DNA of 64,000 nt from Andreprevotia chitinilytica DSM 18519 (GTDB lineage: Bacteria > Pseudomonadota > Gammaproteobacteria > Burkholderiales > Chitinibacteraceae), in NCBI RefSeq assembly GCF_000711875.1, contig NZ_JONM01000004.1:62001-126000 (forward strand), given 5' to 3'. The notes below the pieces were generated by a model, which was given only the letters and a program-made list of their open reading frames with translations, made no database searches and was not told the DNA's origin. Below are positions 35,538 to 44,937 of the stretch, one piece after another. A program made the translations under genes and the position numbers. The stretch's first letter is position 1; each line of letters begins with the position of its first letter.

Positions 35538-36281
35538 TCACGCCGCACCTGCCATCCAGCAACTGATCTCCCCCAACACCCACGCCCCGTCATCCAGCGA
35601 CAAATCATGCCCCGCCGTCGGATGCACCACACACGGCGCCTGCCATGCCTGCGCGAGCGTCGTCGAACAACGCGGGTCGACCAGTTGATCCTGCCCGCCG
35701 CACAACAGCAGCATTGGCACAGCCGGTTTTTGGCGTGGTGCGCGGTAGGTGGCGGCGGCGCGGATTTGCCGGATCGCATTACGCCAGCCAACGGGATATT
35801 GCTGCCGGTAGGGCAACCAGTCCTCCAGCACGGCGGTGGGGCTGGTCTGGGTGGTAATGCGCAAAATCGCCTGTTCCTGCGCCAAGGCATTGCGGGCCGG
35901 CATTGCCAGCAGCGTCGCGTAATTGCGCGGGCGCAGCCGGTGATAAAACGGGCTGAATGGCCGCAGGCTGGTGTTCACCAGCACGCAGGCGGCGATCTCA
36001 GCCGGCCACGCATCGGCCCATGCCACCGCCACCATCGCGCCAAGGGAGATCGCCAGCACGTGGAACGGCCCGGTTTCGCCCTGCTGCTGCAAGGTATCGC
36101 GCACATGCGCCACCATGTCCTCGATGCGAACCAGACTCTCTTGCGCGTGCAGCGCCCCGTTGCCGGGCCAATCCACCGTGACGATGCGGGCTTCCGGCCA
36201 GTGGGCACGGGCCGTCTCCAGAAAACCGCCCCAGTGGCGGGATTCGCGGATCAAACCGCGCAGCAGCACCCAAGTGGTCAT
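35538..36281 (-). CDS. Alpha/beta hydrolase
   Basis: A 247-residue alpha/beta-hydrolase fold protein. The nucleophile elbow is AISLGAM (Ser near residue 88), with Ala instead of the first Gly of GxSxG. Asp in GGQDQLVDP and His in AGHDLSLDD complete the triad. The substrate is unknown. Its ATG overlaps the stop of the upstream M14 peptidase (ATGA at 36278-36281), so they are translationally coupled. Confidence 0.82.
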   Translation of the reverse strand: MTTWVLLRGLIRESRHWGGFLETARAHWPEARIVTVDWPGNGALHAQESLVRIEDMVAHVRDTLQQQGETGPFHVLAISLGAMVAVAWADAWPAEIAACVLVNTSLRPFSPFYHRLRPRNYATLLAMPARNALAQEQAILRITTQTSPTAVLEDWLPYRQQYPVGWRNAIRQIRAAATYRAPRQKPAVPMLLLCGGQDQLVDPRCSTTLAQAWQAPCVVHPTAGHDLSLDDGAWVLGEISCWMAGAA

Positions 36282-37303
36282 TTGCGTATGCCCGAGTACC
36301 AAAGGGATTCGGCCAGCCGCAGGTGATCGATGCGCTCGATTTCATCCGGCAGCCAACGGGCGTTGTCATGCACCGCCCGCACCAGAAACTCCAGCAGCAG
36401 CAGATGCCCGCGCAGCACCCGTTGCCGGCGATGCGGCACCACCGGGTTGAACATGCCCAGCAAGGACAGCAACTGGCGCGGGTTTTTCTTGATCCATAGC
36501 CACGAGCCCAACTCCAGCGTTAGCGGCAGGAACACCCGGCCGGATACGCCCGTCCCCGGCTGGCGCGACAGCTGATAGAGGTAATCCCACACATCGCCAT
36601 GCGTCAGGTACTGCCGTGCCTGCGGTTCGATCACGTAGGGGTGGTGCGGGTAGGTCTGGTCGAACAGCGATTTGAGCGCATGGATTTCCGGCAAATGCTG
36701 GATGGGCGTGCGGGTATAGGCATAGGGAAACCACACCCGGTCGCACAGGCCAAAGCCCGAGTGGCAATCGAGCGCGATGCTGAACGGGCTACAGAACAGC
36801 TCCTCTTGCACTACCTTGCACAACGCGAGGTTTTCCCTCGCCATGCCGGCATCCGGTTTACCGCGATACCACGGCAGTTTCGGGCTGATGCGGTGGCCGC
36901 CCAGCAGGAACGGCGTTTTCTCCAGTGCATCGATCGGCGCGTTGCGCATCAAATCCACGCCCTCGGCGTTGGAGCGCGTGCCCAGCGCCATGCCGGCCGG
37001 ATTGACCAGCGGCATGAACACCAGCCGTATGGTTTCGAATTTGCGCTGCAGGCTGCTATCCCAGCGCAGGCGCACCAGCAGGCTGCGCAAGAAAGCGAGC
37101 AAGACCTGACTGCCGATCCGCTCCAGGCCATGCACGCCAGCGAAAAACCCCAGCACCGGCGCATCCGGCTTCTCGCTGCCCAAACTGGCGCTATAGAGCG
37201 GCAAACGCGCACTCCCGACCGCCACTTCGCCATGCTGTTTCACGCGCAGGAGCGGGCCAGACTGCAAGATGATGTCTTCGAATTCGGCCAGTTCCGGCAG
37301 CAT
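36278..37303 (-). CDS. M14-type zinc carboxypeptidase family protein
   Basis: A 341-residue protein with the M14 metallopeptidase pattern: GVHGLERIG supplies the first His and Glu, LDCHSGFG the second His, and LTLELGSW the catalytic-type Glu. NPAGM and the Arg-rich RSNAEGVDLMRN lie between, as in DUF2817/succinylglutamate desuccinylase-like members. No signal peptide is seen, so it is cytoplasmic. It is co-translated with the alpha/beta hydrolase. The substrate, peptide or N-acyl amino acid, is undecided. Confidence 0.82.
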   Translation of the reverse strand: MLPELAEFEDIILQSGPLLRVKQHGEVAVGSARLPLYSASLGSEKPDAPVLGFFAGVHGLERIGSQVLLAFLRSLLVRLRWDSSLQRKFETIRLVFMPLVNPAGMALGTRSNAEGVDLMRNAPIDALEKTPFLLGGHRISPKLPWYRGKPDAGMARENLALCKVVQEELFCSPFSIALDCHSGFGLCDRVWFPYAYTRTPIQHLPEIHALKSLFDQTYPHHPYVIEPQARQYLTHGDVWDYLYQLSRQPGTGVSGRVFLPLTLELGSWLWIKKNPRQLLSLLGMFNPVVPHRRQRVLRGHLLLLEFLVRAVHDNARWLPDEIERIDHLRLAESLWYSGIRK

Positions 37304-37409
37304 GGTGATCGGGTCGGCAAAAGGGGCGGAGATTCAGTTTGGCCCATTTTTTTTACTGCTGTCGCCCGATTGTCAGGCGGTTGTGTAACTACGTTTGAAA
37401 CGACATCGA

Positions 37410-38828
37410 TCAGGCCAGAATCAACGTCGCGACCACGCCGCCCGCCGGGTCATTGGCCAGCGTCGCGCTGCCGCCGTGCAGCTCGGCAATGGTGCGGGTG
37501 AGCGCCAAGCCCAAGCCAGTCCCTTTGCGCTCACGGCCCGGGCCGGGCAAGGAATAGAAGCGTTCGAACAGGCGCGGCAAGGCGTAGTCGGGGATGGCGG
37601 GGCCGTCGTTGTGGACGGTGATTTGCCAGCCGCTTGCCACCGGCGTGGCGGCGATGCGGATCACGCCGTCGCTTGGGGTGAAATCGAGGGCGTTCTGCAG
37701 CAGGTTGCGGAGTGCTTGCTCCAGCAAAAAACGTTCGCCGGTCACGACGGCATCGCTTGGCACATCCACCTCGCTCAGCCGGCCTTGCCGTTGTGGTTCG
37801 AGCGCCGCCAGCACGGTGGTGGCGACGTCGGCCAGCGGCACGCTTTCCGGGTCGGTCAAGCCATGACGTGCTTCCAGCCGGGCCAAATCCAGCAGCCGGT
37901 CGACGATGGCCTGCATGCGGGCGGTTTCGTTCTGGATATGGCCGAGAAAGCGCTTGTGCGCCGCCTCGTCCAGCGGTTCCGCCAGCAGCTCGGCCGAGCC
38001 GCGAATCCCCGCCAGCGGCGACTTCAACTCGTGCGTGAGCGCGTGCACGTAATGCTCGACATAGGCTTTGCCCTCCAGCCGGTCGCGCATTTCGCCCAAG
38101 GCATCGGCCAGATGCGCCAGTTCACGGTTGGCCGGGAACGCCGGCACCGGTACGGGCTTGCCGTCGCGCACCGCCCGCGTGAAGTCCGTCAGCCGGGCAA
38201 TACCGCGTGATAGCCACCACGAGAACAGCGCCCCCGCCAGCAGACTGACCGCCACCAGCATCAACCCGGCCCGCCACAGCTTGGCGCGGGCGCGATCGAT
38301 ATAGGGCTGCATGGCGGTATTGGGCTTAGCGACCGTCAGCACGCCGACGATGCGACCCTGATCGATGATCGGGGCGGCGACATACATCACCGTCGAGCCG
38401 GGATCAGCCGGATCGGCCATGCTGGACCGCGCGCCGTACTTGCCGTGCAAGGTCAGGTAGACATCACGCCAGCCGCTGTAATCCTGCCCGACCGCACTCC
38501 CTGCCGAATCTAGCCGCACGATGCCGCGTGCATCGGTCACGTACACGCGCAGGTCGAGCTTGCCCTTGTCCAAGCCCCACACCGCCGCCTTGGGCGAGCG
38601 TGCCAGATACGCCGCCACGGCCCCTGCAAAACGGCCTTGATCGAGCCGGCCGGAGACGAAATCCGGGCGGATCAGCTCGGCCAGCAGGTTGGATGAATCG
38701 ATCAGCACTTCCTCGGCCGATTGGCGCACCGCCGGCTTGATCTCGTCCCGAATCAGGGTCAGCACGTACCAACCGGTCAGGCCGACAAAGAGGAAGTAGC
38801 CGAGAAAGATGCGCAGGCTGAATCGCAT
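37410..38828 (-). CDS. creC: Sensor histidine kinase CreC
   Basis: A 472-residue inner-membrane kinase closely following E. coli CreC. Helix 1 (~5-26), a periplasmic sensor with VGQDYSGWRDVYLTLHGKYG and VMYVAAPIIDQGR, helix 2 (~185-205), HAMP, the phospho-accepting His in LTHELKSPLAGIRG (~265), and an ATPase domain with the N box LQNALDF and GTGLGLALT. It should phosphorylate CreB. The gene follows creB by one base. Confidence 0.94.
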   Translation of the reverse strand: MRFSLRIFLGYFLFVGLTGWYVLTLIRDEIKPAVRQSAEEVLIDSSNLLAELIRPDFVSGRLDQGRFAGAVAAYLARSPKAAVWGLDKGKLDLRVYVTDARGIVRLDSAGSAVGQDYSGWRDVYLTLHGKYGARSSMADPADPGSTVMYVAAPIIDQGRIVGVLTVAKPNTAMQPYIDRARAKLWRAGLMLVAVSLLAGALFSWWLSRGIARLTDFTRAVRDGKPVPVPAFPANRELAHLADALGEMRDRLEGKAYVEHYVHALTHELKSPLAGIRGSAELLAEPLDEAAHKRFLGHIQNETARMQAIVDRLLDLARLEARHGLTDPESVPLADVATTVLAALEPQRQGRLSEVDVPSDAVVTGERFLLEQALRNLLQNALDFTPSDGVIRIAATPVASGWQITVHNDGPAIPDYALPRLFERFYSLPGPGRERKGTGLGLALTRTIAELHGGSATLANDPAGGVVATLILA

Positions 38829-38829
38829 G

Positions 38830-39522
38830 TCAGAGCAAATCCGCGCTCAAGGCATAGCCGAAGCCACGATGCGTCTCGATCGGGTCTTGTGCCGGCGTGA
38901 TCTCGCGCAACTTGGCGCGCAGGCTCTTGATGTGGCTATCGATGGTGCGCTCGAAGCTGTCTTCGGCCGCTTCGCCCAACGCATCGAGCAACTGGGCGCG
39001 GCTGAAAATGCGGCCCGGTTGCGCCAATAGCAGGATCAGCACGCGGTATTCGGACGGCGTGAGCACCAGCCATGCGCCGTGATAACGCACGCGCCGGCCA
39101 GCGGCATCGTGCTCGAAATGGTTGGTTGGCGCGGGTGCGGTCGTCGCGGCTGGCTTGACCCGCTTGAGGATGGTCTTCACCCGCGCCGCCACTTCACGCG
39201 GGCTGAATGGCTTCACCACGTAATCATCCGCCCCCAGCTCCAGCCCGACGATGCGATCCACCTCGTCGGCACGGGCGGTCAGCATCAATACCGGCAGCTC
39301 GGACGTGCGGCGCAGGCGCTTGAGCACGTCCAGCCCGTTGGCATCGGGCAGGCCGACGTCGAGGATCAGCAGATCGACGCCGCCGGCTGCGAGCGCGACC
39401 TCCGCCTCCGAGGCGAGGCTATGCCAGTGCACGGTAAAGCCTTCACGACTGAGGGCGAAGATCAGCGTATCGGCAATGGCGGCTTCATCTTCGAGCAGCA
39501 GGATGCGCGGGGTGGCAGTCAT
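38830..39522 (-). CDS. creB: Response regulator CreB
   Basis: A 230-residue OmpR/PhoB-type regulator. The receiver domain has the acidic pair in LLLEDEAAI, the phospho-acceptor Asp in LILDVGLPDANG (~54) and the Lys in VVKPFSPRE (~104). The C-terminal winged helix has TPSEYRVLILL and RTIDSHIKSLRAKL. It pairs with creC directly downstream. In E. coli CreB binds repeats of TTCAC; I did not find a clear pair upstream of creA or creD here. Confidence 0.93.
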   Translation of the reverse strand: MTATPRILLLEDEAAIADTLIFALSREGFTVHWHSLASEAEVALAAGGVDLLILDVGLPDANGLDVLKRLRRTSELPVLMLTARADEVDRIVGLELGADDYVVKPFSPREVAARVKTILKRVKPAATTAPAPTNHFEHDAAGRRVRYHGAWLVLTPSEYRVLILLLAQPGRIFSRAQLLDALGEAAEDSFERTIDSHIKSLRAKLREITPAQDPIETHRGFGYALSADLL

Positions 39523-39773
39523 GACATTGGAGGGGAATTGGTGAGACGCTGCATTCTATGCCGGGTGAGGTGGTTGGGTAATGCGTGGCATCGCAGTTCA
39601 ACAAAGGTTGGCGCTGCTGAAAGGGAGTAAAGGCGCGCAGTGCAACCAGGGGGGTTATGAACAGCAGCCACTGTTTTGTGCAATGAACGACGCACTAAGG
39701 TGATCTGTCCCCTCGCCCACTTGTGGGAGAGGGTTAGGGTGAGGGTCGTGAAAAGAGCGCGACCCGTGGGAGT

Positions 39774-40150
39774 GCCCTCTCCCCCGGCCCCTCTCCCGTA
39801 AACGGGCGAGGGGAGACAACCAAGCAGCGCAGCTCAGCTTGAAACACTGCCGCATCAATCCAAGTCACCCTCTCCTTCAAGGAGAGGGCCGGGGTGAGGA
39901 TGGTCTGCCCCCTTTCAAAAGCGCCCCGCCAGCCAGTCCGGCACGGGGGTTTCGGGGATCGAGTGTTTGAGGGCCTTGGCCCGAGTTTTCGATTCCCGCC
40001 CGTGACGGGCTGGCTGGCGGGGGTATCTGGCGCTTGCGACAGACGCTTTTGCAGGGTCGCCTTTGGAGTGGAGGGGGCTTTGGCGAGACAAAGTCCCTTC
40101 CCCGTCCGCGCGGCGGAACGCGCTGCAATGCTTTTAGCTGCGCCAACGGC
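39774..40150 (-). repeat. Long inverted repeat, arm B
   Basis: The reverse-oriented partner of 35070-35441, carrying the same chain of hairpins in the same order. It extends from GCGCCGTTGGCGC-like sequence at 40150 down to the CTCTCCCGTAAACGGGCGAG hairpin. Upstream, 39708-39740 holds another CCCACTTGTGGGAGAGG element. A long open frame crosses this repeat and joins the next gene in frame, but it is repeat sequence and not coding. Confidence 0.85.
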
Positions 40151-40244
40151 GCATAACCGCATAACTAAAACTCAAACCAGCATTGTGTCGCACAGACTCA
40201 TCCCCTACGCTCGCGACTTCACTCGCCCACCGCCCCCAAACACC

Positions 40245-41477
40245 GTGTCCGAACTCCGCCTGCCCGCCCTCGCCCTGCTCACCACTCTGGTTGCCGGCTG
40301 CGCCAGCCAGCCCCCGCAATCGCCCGCCCCCATGGTGGCGCCACCGCCTGCGACCACGCCCGTACCTATCGTCACGCCAACGCCTGTGCCGCCGATCGTG
40401 GAAGTCCTGCCCACGCCGACACCAGCCCCGGTGCCAATCCCCACGCCCAAACCGGGTCTGACCGAAGCCCAGGGCCGGGCGCTGTTGAACCAACTGCTAC
40501 CGCCCAAGATCAGCGACCGCAAGGGCTGGACGGATGACATTCTCGATGCCTTCACCGCGCTCAAGATCCCCTACACACCGGAGTATTTCTGCGCCGCCAA
40601 CGCGGTGATCGAGCAAGAATCGAGCTGGCAAAGCGACCCGACCGTGCCCGGCTTGCCCAAGATCGTGTGGGAGAAGATCGGCGAGAAAGCGGCTGGCTAC
40701 CACGTGCCGCTGCTGGTGGTGCAAACCGCCCTGCTCAAACCATCGCCCAACGGGCAGAGCTACAAGTACCGCATTGATCACGTGAAAAGCGAGCGCGATA
40801 TGAACGGGATCTTCGAGGACATGCAGCGCGATGCCGCCCACCTCGGCCTACCGTTCAACATGCCGAACCCGATCCGTACCGTCGGGCCGATGCAGGTCAG
40901 CGTCGAGTTCGCCGAAGCGCACGTCCGTGCGTGGCCGTATCCCTACAAGATGGCCACCAGCGTGCGCGATACCGCCTTCACGCGGCGGGGCGGGCTGTAT
41001 TTCGGCATCGCCATCCTGCTGCAATACCCCGCGCCATATACCGACATGATTTACCGCTTCGCCGACTTCAACGCCGGCCGCTATTCCAGCCGCAATGTGG
41101 CATTTCAGCTGGCGTTGGAAAAAGTATCCGGCCAGAAGATCGATCTGGATGGCGACTTGCTGGTCTACACAAATGGGGTGCCGAACAGCAAACCCAGCGA
41201 TGTCGAGCAGGCGCTGTTCAGCATCGCCGGCAAGCTGGGGCTCTCCCATGAGGCGATCCGCCGCGACTTGTTGACCGAGAAAACCGCCGCCTTCGCCCAG
41301 ACGCCGCTCTACACCAAGCTGTTTGAGCTGGCCGAAGCCCACGGCCAGAAACTGCCCCGCGCCGCCATGCCGCAAATCCGGCTGGTCAGCCCGAAGATCA
41401 CCCGCAAGCTGACCACGGAATGGTTCGCCAAGCGGGTGGATGGACGGTATCAGACTTGTTTGGGACGGGTGCGGTAA
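40245..41477 (+). CDS. DUF1615 lipoprotein
   Basis: A 410-residue lipoprotein. Starting at GTG 40245 the N-terminus is a short signal with the lipobox LVAGC (Cys ~19), then a proline/threonine-rich spacer (~20-75, TPTPVPP-type), then the DUF1615 domain (~85-400). The domain contains AVIEQESSWQSDP, which is like the catalytic Glu region of soluble lytic transglycosylases, and VGPMQVSVEFA and YFGIAILLQY. A peptidoglycan role is thus possible but unproved. The GTG has no strong ribosome site. Confidence 0.8.
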   Translation: MSELRLPALALLTTLVAGCASQPPQSPAPMVAPPPATTPVPIVTPTPVPPIVEVLPTPTPAPVPIPTPKPGLTEAQGRALLNQLLPPKISDRKGWTDDILDAFTALKIPYTPEYFCAANAVIEQESSWQSDPTVPGLPKIVWEKIGEKAAGYHVPLLVVQTALLKPSPNGQSYKYRIDHVKSERDMNGIFEDMQRDAAHLGLPFNMPNPIRTVGPMQVSVEFAEAHVRAWPYPYKMATSVRDTAFTRRGGLYFGIAILLQYPAPYTDMIYRFADFNAGRYSSRNVAFQLALEKVSGQKIDLDGDLLVYTNGVPNSKPSDVEQALFSIAGKLGLSHEAIRRDLLTEKTAAFAQTPLYTKLFELAEAHGQKLPRAAMPQIRLVSPKITRKLTTEWFAKRVDGRYQTCLGRVR

Positions 41478-41499
41478 CGGACGAGGCTACGTCCTCCCC

Positions 41500-41622
41500 T
41501 CGCCCATTTATGGGAGAGGGGCTGGGGAAGAGGGTCTGTACAACATGCAGCGACCTTTGCAAGCACGCTCTCCCACTAATAGCTGAGCAAGGCGAGCCTT
41601 GCACGCGAGGGAGAGGGGATAG
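41500..41622. repeat. CCTCGCCCA/GGGAGAGG palindromic elements
   Basis: CCCCTCGCCCATTTATGGGAGAGGGG and GCTCTCCCACTAATAGCTGAGCAAGG with GCCTTGCACGCGAGGGAGAGG. They belong to the family also found near 35405, 39712, 43019, 47076, 51670 and 60335. They fill the first half of the 316-bp gap before coxM. Confidence 0.75.
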
Positions 41623-41741
41623 GGCAACCGGCAGACCGTCCGCCCCGATCGCCAATGTCATTCCCCCGGCAGATTGTTACACCCGTGCTAAGTTGATACA
41701 GCGTGAACCGGCCGCCCAGTACGGCCGGTAGCGTCAGGGTC

Positions 41742-41760
41742 TGTCACCGCAGTGTCACAG
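41742..41760 (+). promoter_or_regulatory. Possible regulator site upstream of coxM
   Basis: TGTCAC occurs twice with a 5-base gap (CTGTCACCGCAGTGTCACAG), and the ends also form an imperfect dyad CTGT/ACAG. It lies ~35 bases before the coxM start, where a leader or promoter would be. It resembles half an ECF41 site (TGTCACA), but no CGTC follows at 16 bases. Binding protein unknown. Confidence 0.3.
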
Positions 41761-41793
41761 CGGAGAAGCGGCCCTTAGCCGGGGTGAACCTCC

Positions 41794-42933
41794 ATGGCGC
41801 TTGCAATCGTTCTGATCGCGCTGCTGATTGGCGTGGTTCTCTTTCATGCCGCCAGTCCTTGGTGGCTTACCCCGCTTGCGTCCAATTGGGGGCTGATCGA
41901 CGACACGCTCTCGATCACCCTGCTGATCACCGGCGCGGTGTTCATCGCCGTCAATGTCTTCATCATCTATTGCCTGCTCCATTTCCGCCGCCGCGAAGGC
42001 CACGAGGCCGAATACCAGCCGCCGAACAAGAAACTGGAGCTGATCCTGATCGGCCTGACCGCGCTGGGTATCGCCGCCATGCTGGCGCCGGGGCTGTTCG
42101 TGTATGCCGACCTGATCAACCCGCCCGACGATGCCTTGGTGGTCGAAGCCGTTGGCGAGCAGTGGAAGTGGAGTTTCCGCCTGCCCGGCAAGGACGGCCG
42201 GCTCGGCACCTCCGACGTGCGCTTCGTCAGCCCGGCCAATCCGTTCGGCCTGAACCCGGCTGATCCGCACGGGCAGGACAACCTCCTCGTCAGCGCCCCC
42301 GAATTGCATCTGCCCGTGAACAAGCCGGTGAAGATGCTGCTGCGCTCCAAGGACGTCTTGCACGATTTCTACGTGCAGCCGTTCCGGGCGCGGATGAATC
42401 TGGTGCCGGGCATGGTGACTTACTTCTGGTTCACCCCCACCCAGACCGGCCGCTACGAAATCCTCTGTGCGCAGTTGTGCGGTGTGGGGCATTTCAATAT
42501 GCGCGGCTATGTGGTGGTGGATAGCGAGGCGGACTGGCGGGCGTGGCTGGGCAAGCAGACCACGTTTGCACAATCGCAGCTGCAGCCCGCCACACCGACG
42601 CAGGCCTTGTCTGGCGATGCATTGGTCGCTCAGGGCAAGGCGCTGGCGCAAAGCAAGGGCTGCGTGGCCTGCCATAGCGCCACTGGCAGTGCGGGCGTGG
42701 GGCCGGCGTGGCTGGGTTTGTATGGCAAGCAGGAGCATCTGACTGGCGGAAAAATCGCGCAGGTGGATGACGCGTATCTCAAGGAAGCCATCACCACGCC
42801 CAACTCCAAACAGGTCGAGGGTTTCCAGCCGATCATGCCGAAGATTGAATTGAACGATCAGGAAGTGAATGCGCTGGTGGCGTATATCAAATCGCTTTCC
42901 GGGAAGGGTGGGGAGCAGGCAGCGCAGAAATAA
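41794..42933 (+). CDS. coxM: Alternative cytochrome c oxidase subunit II with heme c
   Basis: A 379-residue subunit II of a second oxidase. Two membrane helices (~1-22, ~35-62 and a third near ~78-100) lead to a cupredoxin domain with CuA ligands in CAQLCGVGHFNM, where Gln replaces the usual Glu. A C-terminal cytochrome c domain carries CVACH near residue 290 and a Met in QPIMPKIEL. The gene order subunit II, I, III, III, IV is that of coxMNOP of Bradyrhizobium. GGGGTGA precedes the ATG. Confidence 0.92.
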   Translation: MALAIVLIALLIGVVLFHAASPWWLTPLASNWGLIDDTLSITLLITGAVFIAVNVFIIYCLLHFRRREGHEAEYQPPNKKLELILIGLTALGIAAMLAPGLFVYADLINPPDDALVVEAVGEQWKWSFRLPGKDGRLGTSDVRFVSPANPFGLNPADPHGQDNLLVSAPELHLPVNKPVKMLLRSKDVLHDFYVQPFRARMNLVPGMVTYFWFTPTQTGRYEILCAQLCGVGHFNMRGYVVVDSEADWRAWLGKQTTFAQSQLQPATPTQALSGDALVAQGKALAQSKGCVACHSATGSAGVGPAWLGLYGKQEHLTGGKIAQVDDAYLKEAITTPNSKQVEGFQPIMPKIELNDQEVNALVAYIKSLSGKGGEQAAQK

Positions 42934-42943
42934 AAAACGTAGG

Positions 42944-43172
42944 GCGGGTTAGCGCAGCGTAACCCGCCTTACCGGGCTTATGCGAAATCAAACGCGCGCG
43001 CCAAAGGCGCTGTCGTTGTCCCCTCGCCCTCGCGTGCAAGGCTTTTGCCTTGTTCAGCGATTAGCGGGAGAGGGTTAGGGAGAGGGCCCTTTTTTGCAAC
43101 GTCGGCCCTCTCCCCCGACCCCTCTCCCATTGTCGCTGAACAAGGCAAAAGCCTTGCACGCGAGGGCGAGGG
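42944..43172. repeat. Repeat elements between coxM and coxN
   Basis: GTAGGGCGGGTTAGCGCAGCG with its inverted TAACCCGCC (42940-42967), then CCCTCGCCCTCGCGTGCAAGG with GGGAGAGGG (43019-43075) and an inverted set (43106-43172). They separate two genes of one operon by 260 bases and could form large hairpins in the mRNA. Confidence 0.75.
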
Positions 43173-43194
43173 GAGCAAAACCAAGGAGTCCCTG

Positions 43195-44937
43195 ATGGCT
43201 TATGCCGAACACCACGCCCCACAAAGCTTCTGGACCAAATACGTCTGGAGCCAGGACCACAAAGTAATCGCGGTGCAATACACGATCACGGCGATTCTGG
43301 TCGGGCTGGTGGCGCTGGTGCTGTCCGACCTGATGCGCATGCAGATCGGCTTTCCCGGCCGCCTGGCCTTCATCGATGCCAATCACTATTACCAGTTCGT
43401 CACCATGCACGGGATGATCATGGTGATCTACCTGCTCACGGCGCTCTTCCTCGGTGGCTTCGGCAATTACCTGATCCCGCTGATGGTCGGCGCGCGGGAT
43501 ATGGTGTTCCCGTTCCTGAACATGCTCAGCTACTGGGTCTATCTGCTGGCGGTGCTGATCCTGATGGCGAGTTTCTTCGTACCCGGCGGGCCGACCGGCG
43601 CGGGCTGGACACTCTATCCGCCGCAGGCGATCCTGCCCGGCACACCGGGGAGCGATGGCGGCATCGTGCTGATGCTGATCTCGCTGGTGACCTTCATCGT
43701 CGCCGCCACGATGGGCGGCCTGAATTACGTGACCACGGTGCTGCAAGCGCGCACGCAGGGCATGACGCTGATGCGGTTACCGCTCACCGTCTGGGGCATT
43801 TTCGTGGCCAGCATCATGGCGTTGCTGGCGTTCCCGGCGCTATTCGTCAGCGGTGTGATGATGCTGTTCGACAAGCTGCTCGGCACCAGCTTCTTCATGC
43901 CGGCGATGGTGTCGATGGGGCAGACGCTGGCCTACAAGGGCGGCAGCCCGATCCTGTTCCAGCACCTGTTCTGGTTCTTCGGCCACCCGGAGGTGTACAT
44001 CGTGGCGCTGCCGGCGTTTGGCATCGTCTCTGACCTGCTCAGCGTGCATGCGCGCAAGAACATCTTCGGCTACCGGATGATGGTGTGGGCGATCGTGATC
44101 ATCGGCGCGCTCAGCTTCGTGGTGTGGGCGCACCACATGTACGTGAGCGGCATGAATCCGTACTTCGGCTTCTTCTTCGCCACCACCACGCTGATCATCG
44201 CCGTACCGACCGCCATCAAGGTCTACAACTGGCTGCTGACGCTGTGGCGCGGCAACCTGCACCTGACCACGCCGATGCTGTTCGCGCTGGGCTTCATCAG
44301 TACCTTTGCGATTGGCGGGCTGACCGGCTTGTTCCTCGGCAACGTCAGCACGGATATTCCGCTCTCCAACACCTATTTCGTGGTGGCGCACTTTCATATG
44401 GTGATGGGGGTGTCGCCGATCCTGGCGATCTTCGGCGGCATCTATCACTGGTACCCGAAAGTGACCGGCCGGCTGCTGAATGAAACGCTGGGCAAACTGC
44501 ATTTCTGGGTGACCTTCCTCGGTACGTACGCCATCTATTTCCCGATGCATTACCTGGGCATCCTCGGCATGCCGCGCCGCTATTACGCCTATCCGAATTA
44601 CGAATTCATCCCGCCGTCCGCCCAGTATCTGAATGCGTTCATTACCGTGGCGGCGCTGATCGTCGGCGTGTGCCAGCTGGTGTTCATCTACAACCTGATC
44701 CGCAGCGTCTTCAACGGCCAACCGGCCGGGCCGAACCCGTGGGGCGCGGCATCGCTGGAATGGCAAACCCCGCATACCCCGCCGCAACACGGCAACTGGG
44801 GACCGGCGCTGCCGCAGGTGCACCGCTGGCCGTATGACTACAGCGTGCCGGAGGCCGATGCGGACTTCCTGCCGCAGACCTCTACCTCGCCCCTGACCAT
44901 CGACGAGGCGACGCATGGGCACGGAGACAAACCATGA
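43195..44937 (+). CDS. coxN: Alternative cytochrome c oxidase subunit I
   Basis: A 580-residue catalytic subunit. HPEVYIVALPAFG, AHHMYVSG and the double heme ligand VAHFHMVMG are present, so it is a type A heme-copper oxidase. In the D-channel region GARDMVFPFLNM the Asp and first Asn are kept, but the usual Arg and second Asn (PRMNN) are replaced by Phe and Met. The ATG at 43195 has AAGGAG 7 bases upstream; the longer frame runs into repeat sequence. It overlaps coxO by 4 bases (ATGA). Confidence 0.95.
   Translation: MAYAEHHAPQSFWTKYVWSQDHKVIAVQYTITAILVGLVALVLSDLMRMQIGFPGRLAFIDANHYYQFVTMHGMIMVIYLLTALFLGGFGNYLIPLMVGARDMVFPFLNMLSYWVYLLAVLILMASFFVPGGPTGAGWTLYPPQAILPGTPGSDGGIVLMLISLVTFIVAATMGGLNYVTTVLQARTQGMTLMRLPLTVWGIFVASIMALLAFPALFVSGVMMLFDKLLGTSFFMPAMVSMGQTLAYKGGSPILFQHLFWFFGHPEVYIVALPAFGIVSDLLSVHARKNIFGYRMMVWAIVIIGALSFVVWAHHMYVSGMNPYFGFFFATTTLIIAVPTAIKVYNWLLTLWRGNLHLTTPMLFALGFISTFAIGGLTGLFLGNVSTDIPLSNTYFVVAHFHMVMGVSPILAIFGGIYHWYPKVTGRLLNETLGKLHFWVTFLGTYAIYFPMHYLGILGMPRRYYAYPNYEFIPPSAQYLNAFITVAALIVGVCQLVFIYNLIRSVFNGQPAGPNPWGAASLEWQTPHTPPQHGNWGPALPQVHRWPYDYSVPEADADFLPQTSTSPLTIDEATHGHGDKP

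Noticed and set aside
39894-40244. In-frame N-terminal extension of the DUF1615 gene
   Set aside because: It is made of arm B of the long inverted repeat; a GTG at 40245 gives a clean lipoprotein signal.
43045-43194. In-frame extension upstream of coxN
   Set aside because: It is repeat sequence, and AAGGAG before the ATG at 43195 defines the start.
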